Notes: a model not told the origin generated them from the sequence alone. 64,000 nt of DNA from Cylindrospermum sp. NIES-4074 (GCA_003994795.1 AP018270.1:62001-126000), one strand, 5' to 3'. Shown: positions 17,354-26,557, counted from the stretch's first letter. A program made the numbers and translations.

Positions 17354-18664
17354 TCAAACTGGATACGGTTCTAGTTCAGATTCCCATGTCTGATATTTAG
17401 ACTTTAATTCTTCAAATATTTCTTTATGTTCTACTTGGAGATCAATTTTTTCTTTTTCATCATTTGCAAGATTAAAAAGATATTCATCATTTCCAACTTT
17501 CAAATACTTCCAATCTCTACTACGAACAGCACCTTGTGGGACTCTTGGGGGTAAACCAGGTCTGTTATTTCCCTTATGCCTCCAAAATAATGTTCGAGCA
17601 TGAGCAGGAATTTCACCTTGAATAATAGGCAGTAAATTTTCACCATCCAGAGGATAATCAGGGTCGGAATTAGTTTGCGTCGCTGCCAAAATTGTAGCTG
17701 TAATATCGTGGGTGATGATTACTTGGTCACTTATTTGATTTGGTGCAATGGCTCCTGTCCAGCGAATAAAGGTAGGAACTCGGATACCACCTTCATATAG
17801 ATTCCCTTTCTTGCCTTGAAAAGTACCAAAATTAGAGAACTTTTCCCCTCCATTATCACTAGCAAAAATCACGATGGTATTTTCAGCTATTCCGGCATCT
17901 TCTAAAGCTTGCAATACTCTACCAACACCATGATCTAGACTCTGTACAACTGCTGCATAAGATTCTGCTGTACCTATGTTAACCCAATTTTGTAGATTAT
18001 CTCTACCAATTAAAGCGTTACTAAGTTCTATATCTTCAGCCCCTTCCCAAGGCCAATGAGGTGCAGTGTAATGTAAGCTGAGATAAAACGGACGGCTACG
18101 AGGACGTTTGATAAAATCTACAGCACGTTCAGTAAATATGTCTGTGATATAGCCTATTTCCTCAACTTTTACATCCGCTTCCCAGAGGTCAGGTTCTCCA
18201 CTGGTGTCTACATGACGAAAGTAATCAATTGCCCCACTAAAGTTACCAAAAAATTCGTCAAAACCGCTTTTTAAAGGGCTATATTTAGGCAAATAACCAG
18301 CGTGCCATTTGCCTACTAAAGCTGTTTCATAACCATTTGCTTTTAACAAAGACGCTATGGTGGGATGTTCTTGAGGTAGTCCAACAGTGTCTCCTATTTG
18401 CTGAAAACTTGGTAAGGGTTCATAATTCCCTATTGCCAGTCTTCCTGGATAGCGTCCTGTAAAGAAACCAATTCGTGTGGGTGTACAAACTGGGGAATCA
18501 GAATAAGCTTGGCTAAAACGTATTCCCTCTTTCGCTAATTGGTCTAAATAGGGTGTCTGATAGTTTGTTTGTCCATCAATACTCAGATCACCCCAACCTA
18601 AATCATCAGCCAAAATGAAAACTACATTAGGACGCTTGGTGGTAGAAAAGTTAGTAGAAAACAT
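17354..18664 (-). CDS. Sulfatase (arylsulfatase family), cytoplasmic type
   Basis: The 436-residue protein starts with RPNVVFILADDLGWGD, the metal-binding segment of type I sulfatases. The formylglycine motif is VCTPTRIGFFTGR with Cys60 (CxPxR). KWH and HYTAPHWPW and ASDNGGEKF give the other active-site residues. There is no signal peptide, so it probably works in the cytoplasm on an imported sulfate ester. By eye Cys60 is its only Cys and it has no Met after the start. It needs a formylglycine-generating enzyme; one is encoded at 34766. Confidence 0.88.
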   Translation of the reverse strand: MFSTNFSTTKRPNVVFILADDLGWGDLSIDGQTNYQTPYLDQLAKEGIRFSQAYSDSPVCTPTRIGFFTGRYPGRLAIGNYEPLPSFQQIGDTVGLPQEHPTIASLLKANGYETALVGKWHAGYLPKYSPLKSGFDEFFGNFSGAIDYFRHVDTSGEPDLWEADVKVEEIGYITDIFTERAVDFIKRPRSRPFYLSLHYTAPHWPWEGAEDIELSNALIGRDNLQNWVNIGTAESYAAVVQSLDHGVGRVLQALEDAGIAENTIVIFASDNGGEKFSNFGTFQGKKGNLYEGGIRVPTFIRWTGAIAPNQISDQVIITHDITATILAATQTNSDPDYPLDGENLLPIIQGEIPAHARTLFWRHKGNNRPGLPPRVPQGAVRSRDWKYLKVGNDEYLFNLANDEKEKIDLQVEHKEIFEELKSKYQTWESELEPYPV

Positions 18665-18742
18665 CTATAATATTAGTTAAAAATTCAAAATGGCAAAATT
18701 CAGGTTTTACAAGAGTTTCTGAATTGAAAACTGCTGATTAAA

Positions 18743-19642
18743 TTAACCTGCCACTGTTTTTTTCCGCTTCAAAATGGTACCTAAACCACCAGCTAACAAT
18801 ATGCTGACTATAATGCTGGGTTCGGGAACGGCTTGTGCTGCTATAACCTTAAAATCAGGCCCGTTATCATTAGCAACTCCAGGAATTAACCCATTGTTAT
18901 TAGAGCTAGTTAGTCGCAATGTTTTTGTAGTAATTCCTTCTAGACTAAGACCAATTGACCCAATATTAAAAGGTCCATTGTTTAGAATGGGAAAGACCTG
19001 TGTACTGATGTTGTAGTCAGCTTTCGTATAGTTTTGCCTCAAGATTTTGTAACTGGCTATAACCGCATTATTGTCGTCTAAAGCTTCAACCAATAAATCG
19101 CTATCACCTGCAATTGCTCCACCAGCAGTTCCACCACGCTCCCAGAAGAAAAAGGTACTTACAGAATTTTCAAAAGAAACCTCGATACTAGCTTTATTTG
19201 CGTTTTCGCGTGTTACCAGGATGCTATTTAGATTTAAGTTGCCTAAAGTGTCAACGATATCTTGAGCAGTTGGGTTAGGCTTTGAGGGGCCTTCTCCCAC
19301 TAGATTATCGTTGGGTGTATTGGGGCCTCGTCCTGAATGGAGTACGCCGAATACACTACCATCTCCAGAGTTAATGTAGGTATCGTTTTGAAGAATCTTT
19401 GCTTGGTTGACAAGTTCAAACTCACTAATAGTTTTGCCTTGAAACTGCACTGAGTTCAATCGAATATCTTTTGTGGGGTCATTGAGTAGTGTAGGGTTAT
19501 TACTCGGACTAGCTGTGACATTAGTTTTAAAGGAAAACGAGGTGAATGATGCTGCCTGAGCAGGAGTAGCTATCAGGGAAGCAATTGATACAGAAGCAGC
19601 TGTAGTTGCGATCGCAATCGTTTTTGCAAAGATAGTTCTCAT
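18743..19642 (-). CDS. Exported PEP-CTERM protein without sulfur amino acids
   Basis: About 299 residues. The preferred ATG at 19642 starts a clear signal peptide (MRTIFAKTIAIATTAASVSI, cleavage after ATPAQA). The C-terminus has VPEP, a hydrophobic segment and RKKTVAG, the PEP-CTERM sorting signal for exosortase. An in-frame upstream start at 19747 would add 35 residues before the signal peptide and is unlikely. No enzyme domain is recognised. The mature protein has no Cys and no Met. With a sulfur-island palindrome about 200 bp upstream, it may be a surface protein made when sulfur is short. Confidence 0.82.
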   Translation of the reverse strand: MRTIFAKTIAIATTAASVSIASLIATPAQAASFTSFSFKTNVTASPSNNPTLLNDPTKDIRLNSVQFQGKTISEFELVNQAKILQNDTYINSGDGSVFGVLHSGRGPNTPNDNLVGEGPSKPNPTAQDIVDTLGNLNLNSILVTRENANKASIEVSFENSVSTFFFWERGGTAGGAIAGDSDLLVEALDDNNAVIASYKILRQNYTKADYNISTQVFPILNNGPFNIGSIGLSLEGITTKTLRLTSSNNNGLIPGVANDNGPDFKVIAAQAVPEPSIIVSILLAGGLGTILKRKKTVAG

Positions 19643-19845
19643 TTGTTGACCTTTTAAGTTCTTAATGTCTGCACAGCAAGTGGACTTAATAGACTGATTC
19701 GGATAGAGCAAAGTTGGCTGCATTATGTTAGATATTTGCAAGCTCACGCTAGCCTTGCAAACAAGAGAAGTTTCAGACTTCTTTTGCTTGAGGATGAATC
19801 AATCCTTAAGTTGTTGAAAACTTTTTACACTAAACGTAATTCAAT

Positions 19846-19875
19846 ACTACGTTAAATCTACTGATTTACCGTATT
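19846..19875. promoter_or_regulatory. 30-bp sulfur-island palindrome, site 2
   Basis: ACTACGTTAA at 19846-19855 and TTACCGTATT at 19866-19875 with a 10-bp spacer (ATCTACTGAT). It lies 204 bp before the start of the PEP-CTERM gene on the minus strand. Confidence 0.65.
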
Positions 19876-20127
19876 TTATAGAAACATACCACAGCTTTTT
19901 GTCTATGTCAATTTTGATTTAACTGTAGTTTTTCTTCCAACTAGAGAAAATGTTCGGCATTGCTGAATAAAATACAATACTATTCAGTGACAAAAAAAGT
20001 AGGTTTAGTTAATGGGACTTAGACAAAAAAGAGGAGAAGAAAAGGGTACTCCTACGGAATGTGTTTCTTGAAAGACTACTCTTTCCGACGAAGCAGCACC
20101 GAGTCTATTAGACGGAAATGGCTGATT
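19876..20127. other. Intergenic stretch with a lone IS/MITE end
   Basis: No gene seen. TGGGACTTAGACAAAAAA at 20013-20030 is identical to the left end of the MITE-like element at 31067. No matching right end was found here, so this is probably a leftover end. Confidence 0.45.
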
Positions 20128-21153
20128 TTAGTCAAGCTGCGTAGACTCATCGTGTAACATAAAAGTACTATTTAATGAAATAGCTATTTGTGTAAAAACC
20201 TCCCTTGCTGGTGAAGCGTATTCACTTATTGCAATCGGATTTCCAGTATCACTACCGCTACAAATGCGGGGATCGATGGGAATTTGCCCCAACAGAGGCG
20301 CTTGTAATTCTGTGGCTAGTTGTTCGCCGCCACCACTACCAAAAATCGGTGTGCGTAAACCACAATCACTGCAAATTAAATAACTCATATTTTCAATGAT
20401 GCCAAGCACAGGAACACCCACTTGGCGAAACATATATATATTACGTCGTACATCTGCAACAGCCACTTGTTGAGGAGTTGTCACTAAAATAACTCCACAA
20501 ATTGGACTTTCTTGGATAATTGTAATTTGAGCATCACCTGTACCTGGAGGTAAATCTATCAATAAATAATCTAATTCACCCCATTCCACATCTTGCAAAA
20601 ATTGCGTGATAATTTTATGCAATACAGGCCCCCGCCATGCCAAAGGACGATTTGCTTCTGCAAGTAAACCCACTGACATTATTTTTATTCCCTGAACTTC
20701 TAAAGGTAAAAACTTATCACCTGTGGGAGTATTAATCACTTGAATATCAGCTTTTCCTAAACCCAACATCTGGGGAACATTGGGGCCATAAACATCAGCA
20801 TCTAATAGTCCTACTTTTGCACCTTGTAATTTTAAAGCTGCGGCTATATTAACGGCTGTTGTAGATTTGCCCACACCACCTTTACCACTAGAAACTGCAA
20901 GAGTTATTTTAACATCGGGAATTGTACAAATTTGAATATAAGTTTTTTTACACCAAGATAAAGATGATAATTTAGATTGAATTTCTGGCTGTAATTGGTG
21001 CTGATGAGAACCAATATATAAACGTAAGTAAATATAGTCATCAACTATGCGTAAGTTTCGTACCATTCCCAAACTAACGATGTCATTATTTAAGGTAGGT
21101 TCGATAACCTGTTTGAGTAATTGGACGACTTCTTGCTGATGGGCTGTAGTCAT
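20128..21153 (-). CDS. mrp: Mrp/NBP35-family ATPase, Fe-S cluster carrier
   Basis: The 341-residue protein has an N-terminal DUF59/MIP18-like domain (residues 1-80), then a deviant P-loop SGKGGVGKST at 89-98, the DADVYGPNVPQMLGL segment and DLPPGTGDAQ. ICSDCG near residue 260 is the CxxC that bridges a 4Fe-4S cluster between two subunits. Mrp proteins carry and hand over Fe-S clusters in the cytoplasm. It closes a minus-strand cluster that contains an AprB-like two-cluster ferredoxin, so it may help to mature that module. Cys and Met content is ordinary (about 12 in 341). Confidence 0.88.
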   Translation of the reverse strand: MTTAHQQEVVQLLKQVIEPTLNNDIVSLGMVRNLRIVDDYIYLRLYIGSHQHQLQPEIQSKLSSLSWCKKTYIQICTIPDVKITLAVSSGKGGVGKSTTAVNIAAALKLQGAKVGLLDADVYGPNVPQMLGLGKADIQVINTPTGDKFLPLEVQGIKIMSVGLLAEANRPLAWRGPVLHKIITQFLQDVEWGELDYLLIDLPPGTGDAQITIIQESPICGVILVTTPQQVAVADVRRNIYMFRQVGVPVLGIIENMSYLICSDCGLRTPIFGSGGGEQLATELQAPLLGQIPIDPRICSGSDTGNPIAISEYASPAREVFTQIAISLNSTFMLHDESTQLD

Positions 21154-21187
21154 ATCTTCTGAATGTTAAAAGGGTATTCCTGTACCT

Positions 21188-21236
21188 CACGTTAGCGTAG
21201 CCTCTGTCTCCGACACGCTATGCGAAGTAGAGAAGT
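21188..21236. repeat. Palindromic intergenic repeat
   Basis: CGTTAGCGTAGCCTCTGTC and GACACGCTATGCGAAG belong to the GCGTAGC-type palindromic repeats seen several times in this window. It lies between the Mrp and HEAT-repeat genes. Confidence 0.4.
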
Positions 21237-21310
21237 TGAAATTTGCTGTATAACTTTTAATAATTTAACAATATATTTACGGTTTTTTCATTGCGCTTTC
21301 TTGTAGTTAT

Positions 21311-22273
21311 TTACTGCTCAATTGAGACTATTCTATCTCTTTGAATCTTCTGAATTGCCCGTTGCGCTTGGATGGACACTTCTTTGTCAGGATCATCTAA
21401 AGCTTGTTGCAGTGGGTTAATAACATCAGGATGAGCTAAATTCCCAAGTGCGATTGCAGCCTCTTTGCGGACATCTGCATATTCATCTGTTAATGCTTGA
21501 ATTAATCTCGGCATAACTTGAATATCTGGGATTTTTTGCAAAGCTTGTGCTGCTGATTTGCGTACTTGCCAATGTTCATCACCTAAAGCTATTTCTAATG
21601 CTGAACTTGCTTGCTGATTTTCATGAATAGCCAGAGATTTAGCTGCATTACGGCGAACTTGCCAGTCACTATCATTTGTAAGTGCTTGAGCAAGTATTGT
21701 AATTACTTGTGTATCTTGTAGATGTCCTAAAGTTAAAGCAGTAGCACGACGGACTATTGGTTCTTGGTCAAAGATTAAATCCAAAGCTTGTGGACATTTT
21801 TCTATTTGATTTATATATCGAAGTGTAGTAATTGCTGCTTCTCTTAACTCAGAATTTTTTGATTCTAAAAATGGTAAAATATACGGTAATGATTGAATAT
21901 CATGAATCTTTCGCAACAGCACTAAAATATTTATTTGTATATTGACATCATTAATTTGTAACTTATCTAATAAAAGTAACAACTCATCTTGTGTCACCAA
22001 TTCATTTAATGCTGATGCAGCTTCAGCGCGAATATCTGAATCTGCTGAAGTTAAGCATTCAATTAAAGCAGGAATTGCCACAGGATCGGCAATTTCCCAA
22101 AGGGCAGATATGGCTATTTTTTGTACAGCGATATTTTCATCTTTTAAAGCGAGAATTAAAGCGTCTATTGTTTCTTCATCGCCTAAATGTTGTAAAGTTT
22201 TGACAGCTACTAAGCGGTCATTTACTTCAGGCGATCGCAGCATTTCTAGCCAATTTTTGAGGTCATCATTCAT
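21311..22273 (-). CDS. HEAT-repeat (PBS lyase-like) protein
   Basis: The 320-residue protein consists of about nine to ten 31-residue HEAT-like repeats, for example DIRAEAASALNEL, WQVRRNAAKSLAI, WQVRKSAAQALQKI and ADVRKEAAIALGNL. Such repeats form a scaffold or serve as bilin-lyase-type proteins in cyanobacteria. The position between a ferredoxin gene and mrp points to an assembly or scaffold role in the flavoprotein-ferredoxin module, which is inference. It has only two Met and two Cys inside. Confidence 0.82.
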   Translation of the reverse strand: MNDDLKNWLEMLRSPEVNDRLVAVKTLQHLGDEETIDALILALKDENIAVQKIAISALWEIADPVAIPALIECLTSADSDIRAEAASALNELVTQDELLLLLDKLQINDVNIQINILVLLRKIHDIQSLPYILPFLESKNSELREAAITTLRYINQIEKCPQALDLIFDQEPIVRRATALTLGHLQDTQVITILAQALTNDSDWQVRRNAAKSLAIHENQQASSALEIALGDEHWQVRKSAAQALQKIPDIQVMPRLIQALTDEYADVRKEAAIALGNLAHPDVINPLQQALDDPDKEVSIQAQRAIQKIQRDRIVSIEQ

Positions 22274-22314
22274 TGTTTTACCACAGAGTCACAGAGGAGA
22301 GGATAAGAGAAAAC

Positions 22315-22542
22315 CTATCGCAATAAAAAGGGAATTTGTACTGTAATTGCATTAGTGGGACATTCTTTTTCACAAGGGAGACAAAACCAGCACTCATCAT
22401 ATTTCATATATGCTTTCCCTGTTTCTGGATTTTTTGCTAATACATCGAGGGGACAAACTTCAATACAAGCTGTGCATTTTTCTAAACATTTTGATTCGTC
22501 AACGATGACAGGAACATCTATCCTTTGTGTAATTAAAGCCAT
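22315..22542 (-). CDS. AprB-like two-cluster 4Fe-4S ferredoxin
   Basis: A 75-residue protein with two 4Fe-4S motifs: KCLEKCTACIEVCP near residue 18 and CWFCLPCEKECP near residue 50. The order Cys-Trp-x-Cys-x-x-Cys-x-x-x-Cys and the end NAITVQIPFLLR resemble the beta subunit of adenylylsulfate reductase. The likely partner is the AprA-like flavoprotein at 24697-26406 in the same minus-strand cluster. GGGAG stands before the start. Confidence 0.83.
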   Translation of the reverse strand: MALITQRIDVPVIVDESKCLEKCTACIEVCPLDVLAKNPETGKAYMKYDECWFCLPCEKECPTNAITVQIPFLLR

Positions 22543-22575
22543 ACATTTATTACTCCCTAATTCAATTAATCAACT

Positions 22576-22986
22576 TTAAATGAAAAATTCTAACCCTTCC
22601 CACGGAGATGCTTTAGCAGTTTTTATTCTGGTGTTTAAATCAGAAGCATGAATTTCCAGTTTATGATCGTTTGGATCAAGGAAATATAAAGAAGCACCTT
22701 CGCTTTTATTTTCTTGCCAAATTTTTGCTCCTGATTGCTGAATGCGTTGGCTAAGAGTAGGAAAATCTTCAATAGAAACAGTCAGACCAATATGGGTATA
22801 TTCAAGTATAGGGCTTTGTCGAACTTTCTGGTCTAAAATTAATGCCAACCAAATATCACCAACCGAAAGATAAGCACCTTTCATCCATTTTGCTAGTAAG
22901 CGAAAATCTAGCACACTGGTATAAAAATTAATAGATTCCTCTAAGTCTCTGACAGATAAAGTAATGTGGTTAATTCCAGTAATCAT
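22576..22986 (-). CDS. FosA-like VOC-family glutathione transferase
   Basis: A 136-residue vicinal-oxygen-chelate protein very similar in plan to FosA, the Mn-dependent fosfomycin glutathione transferase. Metal ligands fit His7 (MITGINH), His65 (EYTHIG) and Glu111 (HKLEIH). Thr9, the KSEGASLYFLDP loop and Arg120 also fit. Its place in a sulfur cluster, with a GST gene elsewhere in the island, suggests a glutathione-linked step rather than antibiotic resistance; that is inference. Other VOC activities remain possible. Confidence 0.75.
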   Translation of the reverse strand: MITGINHITLSVRDLEESINFYTSVLDFRLLAKWMKGAYLSVGDIWLALILDQKVRQSPILEYTHIGLTVSIEDFPTLSQRIQQSGAKIWQENKSEGASLYFLDPNDHKLEIHASDLNTRIKTAKASPWEGLEFFI

Positions 22987-23042
22987 TTTTGAAATTATTT
23001 ACTCTTGAGGTTGCAATTTTTTATAAAATGTCACTGACTGTT

Positions 23043-23073
23043 TGATATTACTATAACCAAATATTTAATATCA
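23043..23073. promoter_or_regulatory. Inverted repeat upstream of the fosA-like gene
   Basis: TGATATTA at 23043-23050 and TAATATCA at 23066-23073 form a perfect 8-bp inverted repeat with a 15-bp spacer, 57 bp before the start codon. It could be an operator or part of a promoter. It differs from the 30-bp palindrome of the island. Confidence 0.35.
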
Positions 23074-23144
23074 GCTTGTCTAATTTTAATTTTCTCACTT
23101 ATAGTAACTTTATTTGTCATAATTTAATTTTAAATTACAATTAT

Positions 23145-23927
23145 TTAGTTATCCAGCGTCGCACGGATAAAACGATAGCCTATATCAATTTCTGTAAAAT
23201 TGTGAATATTGCCATATTTTTTCGTCCATTCCCCACTACTTAAATCTGTTGTAAGTAACTGTACTCCTTGCTCAATTAAATCTTGATTTGCTAATGCAAA
23301 AGATGATATTCCCGCACGTACTTCTGTTTGAAGGTATAACTCTGGTCGCCTCCAGGCTGCTGCTGCAAATAAATCAGATAAATCGTATGGTAACAAAAGG
23401 GGTATGGCTTCAACACGCTTTTTAGTATTCCTCTGAATTAAGTTTATCTGTTCATTAAGTGGTAAAAATCGTAAGGCATCTTCCCACAAAAAGGGAAAAT
23501 AATCATAAAGCCATATCTTCTGAGCTAATCTAATATCAAAACTTAGTAAAACTATTATTCCATCTCTAATAATTCGTTGCATTTCTTGAAACGCTTTTTC
23601 GAGATTAGTAAAGTGATGAATTGCTAGGATACTTACAACGCCATCAACAGACTTATCTGGTAGAGGTAAATTTTCCGCATAGCCAGTGAACCACTTAACT
23701 TGCGGATATTCTAATGCTTGTTTTTGCATTACCAAAGAAGGTTCAATAGCATTAACAAAAAATCCTTGATTAGCTAGCGCTAGGCTGTAACCACCAGTAC
23801 CAGCCCCAATATCAGCAATAATGCTATTTTTGGGTAAATTGAGTAAATCAATTAATTTTTTGACAATGCGGATATCAGGAATGCGCGTTTTGGAATATTG
23901 TTGACCAATTGAATTATAAATAGACAT
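23145..23927 (-). CDS. Class I SAM-dependent methyltransferase
   Basis: A Methyltransf_11-type protein of about 260 residues. SIIADIGAGTGGYSLALANQ is motif I; INAIEPS-like FVNAIEPSLVM is motif II; DKSVDGVVSILAIHHFTNLE is motif IV. I prefer the ATG at 23927 (MSIYNSIGQQYSKTRIPD); an in-frame TTG at 23948 lies upstream, but GAAGGA there would overlap it. The gene stands 37 bp after the HAD gene in the minus-strand cluster. The substrate is unknown. Confidence 0.78.
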   Translation of the reverse strand: MSIYNSIGQQYSKTRIPDIRIVKKLIDLLNLPKNSIIADIGAGTGGYSLALANQGFFVNAIEPSLVMQKQALEYPQVKWFTGYAENLPLPDKSVDGVVSILAIHHFTNLEKAFQEMQRIIRDGIIVLLSFDIRLAQKIWLYDYFPFLWEDALRFLPLNEQINLIQRNTKKRVEAIPLLLPYDLSDLFAAAAWRRPELYLQTEVRAGISSFALANQDLIEQGVQLLTTDLSSGEWTKKYGNIHNFTEIDIGYRFIRATLDN

Positions 23928-23985
23928 ATTTATGATAAAATCCTTCAAAATAATTTAAACTTTAAATCAATAAATCAAAAGCTTG

Positions 23986-24681
23986 TTAGTTAACCAACTC
24001 CAGCAACTTTAAAAGTTCACTTATCATAAACTTTGGTTGCACTCCTTGTAGTAAATTTGGTTTTTTTCGGTTGTAATAGCAAAAATCAATATTGGCTTGC
24101 ATTGCTCCCGCATAGTCATGAGTGAGAGAATCTCCTACGTAAAGGACTTCTCCTGGTCTTAAATGTAATTTAGATAATGCATGATTAAATATTTCAGCAG
24201 ATGGTTTAGCAAAACCAATTGCTTCAGAAACTACAACTTCCTCAAAAAAATGCTCAATTCCCGCAGCTTGCATTCTCGGTAGTTGTGCTGATACAAAACC
24301 GTTGGTGATAACAGCCAAACGATAATTACGTGCGAGAACAGTTAATACTTCATTTACATCAGGTTCCATTACAGCAGAATGATTAAAAATATGCCAAAAA
24401 CTTTGACTAAGATTGCTGATTTGATTTGTTTGTATATCTAAGTGAGCAAGTGTACTTCGATAAGATATCTCTATCAACTCACCAGGAGAAAACGTTTTTT
24501 GCTGTCTCCAATACTTGGAATTATAAGTTTCAAAGACTTGAATAAAAATAGTCTCACTGACTCCATTTAAATCTAAAGATACTGCACAATCTTCCAACGC
24601 TCCCAGAATAGCTTGACGTTCACATAGCTCAAAATTCAACAGTGTATTATCTAGATCGAAAATTATTGCTTTGTAGAGCAT
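23986..24681 (-). CDS. HAD-family hydrolase, YjjG/subfamily IA type
   Basis: The 231-residue protein has the four HAD motifs: FDLDNTL (Asp9, Asp11), VITNGF, the Lys in GFAKPSAEIF and VGDSLTHDYAGA. A helical cap lies between motifs I and II. Such enzymes remove phosphate from nucleotides or small metabolites. It lies 15 bp after the AprA-like gene, so co-transcription is likely. If the flavoprotein makes or uses APS, a nucleotide phosphatase would fit, but that is speculation. Confidence 0.82.
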   Translation of the reverse strand: MLYKAIIFDLDNTLLNFELCERQAILGALEDCAVSLDLNGVSETIFIQVFETYNSKYWRQQKTFSPGELIEISYRSTLAHLDIQTNQISNLSQSFWHIFNHSAVMEPDVNEVLTVLARNYRLAVITNGFVSAQLPRMQAAGIEHFFEEVVVSEAIGFAKPSAEIFNHALSKLHLRPGEVLYVGDSLTHDYAGAMQANIDFCYYNRKKPNLLQGVQPKFMISELLKLLELVN

Positions 24682-24696
24682 TTTATAAAGTTCATT

Positions 24697-26406
24697 TCAC
24701 TTAACAGCAACACTGTATACATCCTTGACTGCATCAAGTTCCACAATGTAAGGATCTACAGGACGTTTAAACAATACCATTTCCCCTAATTCATCTTTCT
24801 TTAAATTGACATGACAAAACCATTCCTCATCATTTTTCTCTGGATAATCTAAACGATAATGATAAAGGCCCCAACGAGTCTCTTGACGGTATAATGATGC
24901 TCTGGCTGCCATTTCTGCACAGTCACGAATAAAGTGAACTTCTAGGCTACGCATCAATTCATGAGGGTCACGAGCGCCCATTAAATCTAATGTTTCTTGA
25001 TATTGTACAAAATGTTTTAAACCAATTTCGATTTTATTACCTGATTTTGGTGGTTGTAGATAATCATTAACTAAGCGTCTTAATTTATATTCTACCTGAC
25101 TGTGAGGTACACCATTTGGACGAGTTAAAGGTGCATATATTCTAGCTTTTTCAGCTTCTAAAAAATTTGTATCTGGTTCTAAAAAATCTATATTTTGTAT
25201 ATATTCAATGGCATCAGTTCCGGCTATGCGACCGAAAACAAATGCCCCAATCATGTAATTATGGGGAACGCTAGCCATATCTCCGGCTGCATATAAACCT
25301 GGAATGGTTGTTTGAGCATTTTCATTTACCCATACACCAGAAGCACTATGACCGCTACATAAGCCTATTTCTGAGATGTGCATCTCTACGCCGTGAGTGC
25401 GGTAATCTTCATTTCTACCTTGATGAAAACGTTCTCTACTTGGTCGTTCATTTGCCCAAAGTATGGATTCAATTTCTGCAATTGTATCTTCATCCAAATG
25501 GGTCATTTTCAATTGGACTGGCCCCTTCCCAGAATTTAATTCTTTCCAGATTTCCAACATCATTTGACCACTCCAATAGTCACAGCTAATGAAGCGATTC
25601 CCTTCGGCGTTGGCTGTATGTGCGCCAAAAGGCCCAGCAACATAAGCACAGGCGGGGCCGTTGTAATCTTTAATTAAAGGATTAATTTGAAAGCATTCAA
25701 TATTGCTGAGTTCTGCACCTGCATGATAAGCCATTGAATAGCCATCTCCGGCATTGGTAGGATTTTCATAAGTGCCGTAGAGATAGCCAGAAGCAGGTAA
25801 TCCTAATCTGCCACAAGCACCTGTACACAGGATGACGGCTTTAGCTTGAATGACAATATAATCACCGTTCCTGACATCAAATCCTACTGCACCAATAGCA
25901 CGTCCTTCTTTGACTAAGATACGGGTTGCCATGACGCGATTTGTCACTTTGACTTTGTGGCGTTTGACTTGGCGGGTAAGAATGGTTTTCAGGTCTTTAC
26001 CTTCTGGCATGGGTAAGACATATTTACCCACACGATGCACTTGTTTTAAGTCATAGTTGCCTTGGGCATCTTTTTGAAATTTCACACCCCAGGTTTCTAA
26101 TTCTTGGATAACTTCATAACCTAATTTGCCTGTTTGATATACGGCTTTTTGGTTGAGAATACCATCATTGGCTAAGGTGACTTCGCGGACGTATTGTTCT
26201 GGGGTGGAATGTCCGGGAATAACTGCGGTATTCACGCCATCCATACCCATTGCGATCGCACCACTCCGTCGGATGTTAGCTTTTTCTAAAATCAGCACCT
26301 CTGCATCAGGATTGGCTTGTTTGGCTTTGATTCCAGCCATTGTCCCGGCTGTACCGCCACCAATGACAAGTACATCAGTTTTTATTTGTTGGGTGTTGAT
26401 GTCCAT
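24697..26406 (-). CDS. AprA-like FAD-dependent oxidoreductase
   Basis: The 569-residue flavoprotein has VLVIGGGTAGTMAGIKA (FAD site), then ASGYLYGTYENPTNAGDGYS and GLYAAGDMASVPHNYMIGAF. The C-terminal part has RQETRWGLYHYRLDYPEKND, similar to adenylylsulfate reductase alpha subunits and fumarate-reductase relatives. With the AprB-like ferredoxin (22315), HEAT protein and Mrp in one minus-strand cluster it forms a complete flavoprotein/Fe-S module. A sulfur-island palindrome stands 57 bp before its start. Unlike the desulfonation enzymes it is not poor in Met or Cys, so it belongs to a different selective class. Confidence 0.78.
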   Translation of the reverse strand: MDINTQQIKTDVLVIGGGTAGTMAGIKAKQANPDAEVLILEKANIRRSGAIAMGMDGVNTAVIPGHSTPEQYVREVTLANDGILNQKAVYQTGKLGYEVIQELETWGVKFQKDAQGNYDLKQVHRVGKYVLPMPEGKDLKTILTRQVKRHKVKVTNRVMATRILVKEGRAIGAVGFDVRNGDYIVIQAKAVILCTGACGRLGLPASGYLYGTYENPTNAGDGYSMAYHAGAELSNIECFQINPLIKDYNGPACAYVAGPFGAHTANAEGNRFISCDYWSGQMMLEIWKELNSGKGPVQLKMTHLDEDTIAEIESILWANERPSRERFHQGRNEDYRTHGVEMHISEIGLCSGHSASGVWVNENAQTTIPGLYAAGDMASVPHNYMIGAFVFGRIAGTDAIEYIQNIDFLEPDTNFLEAEKARIYAPLTRPNGVPHSQVEYKLRRLVNDYLQPPKSGNKIEIGLKHFVQYQETLDLMGARDPHELMRSLEVHFIRDCAEMAARASLYRQETRWGLYHYRLDYPEKNDEEWFCHVNLKKDELGEMVLFKRPVDPYIVELDAVKDVYSVAVK

Positions 26407-26462
26407 AAGCTTTTAGGAGTGTTGAGGATACGTAGAATATTTAAGCTAAAATCAGTATACGT

Positions 26463-26492
26463 ACTACGATAAGTCAACCAAATTACCGTATT
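26463..26492. promoter_or_regulatory. 30-bp sulfur-island palindrome, site 3
   Basis: ACTACGATAA at 26463-26472 and TTACCGTATT at 26483-26492, spacer GTCAACCAAA. It is 57 bp upstream of the AprA-like gene on the minus strand. Confidence 0.7.
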
Positions 26493-26557
26493 TTACTGAT
26501 AGAATATTCACATGGATAAGCCGCAAATGCAAGCTCCAAAAATTGCGATCGCATTCC

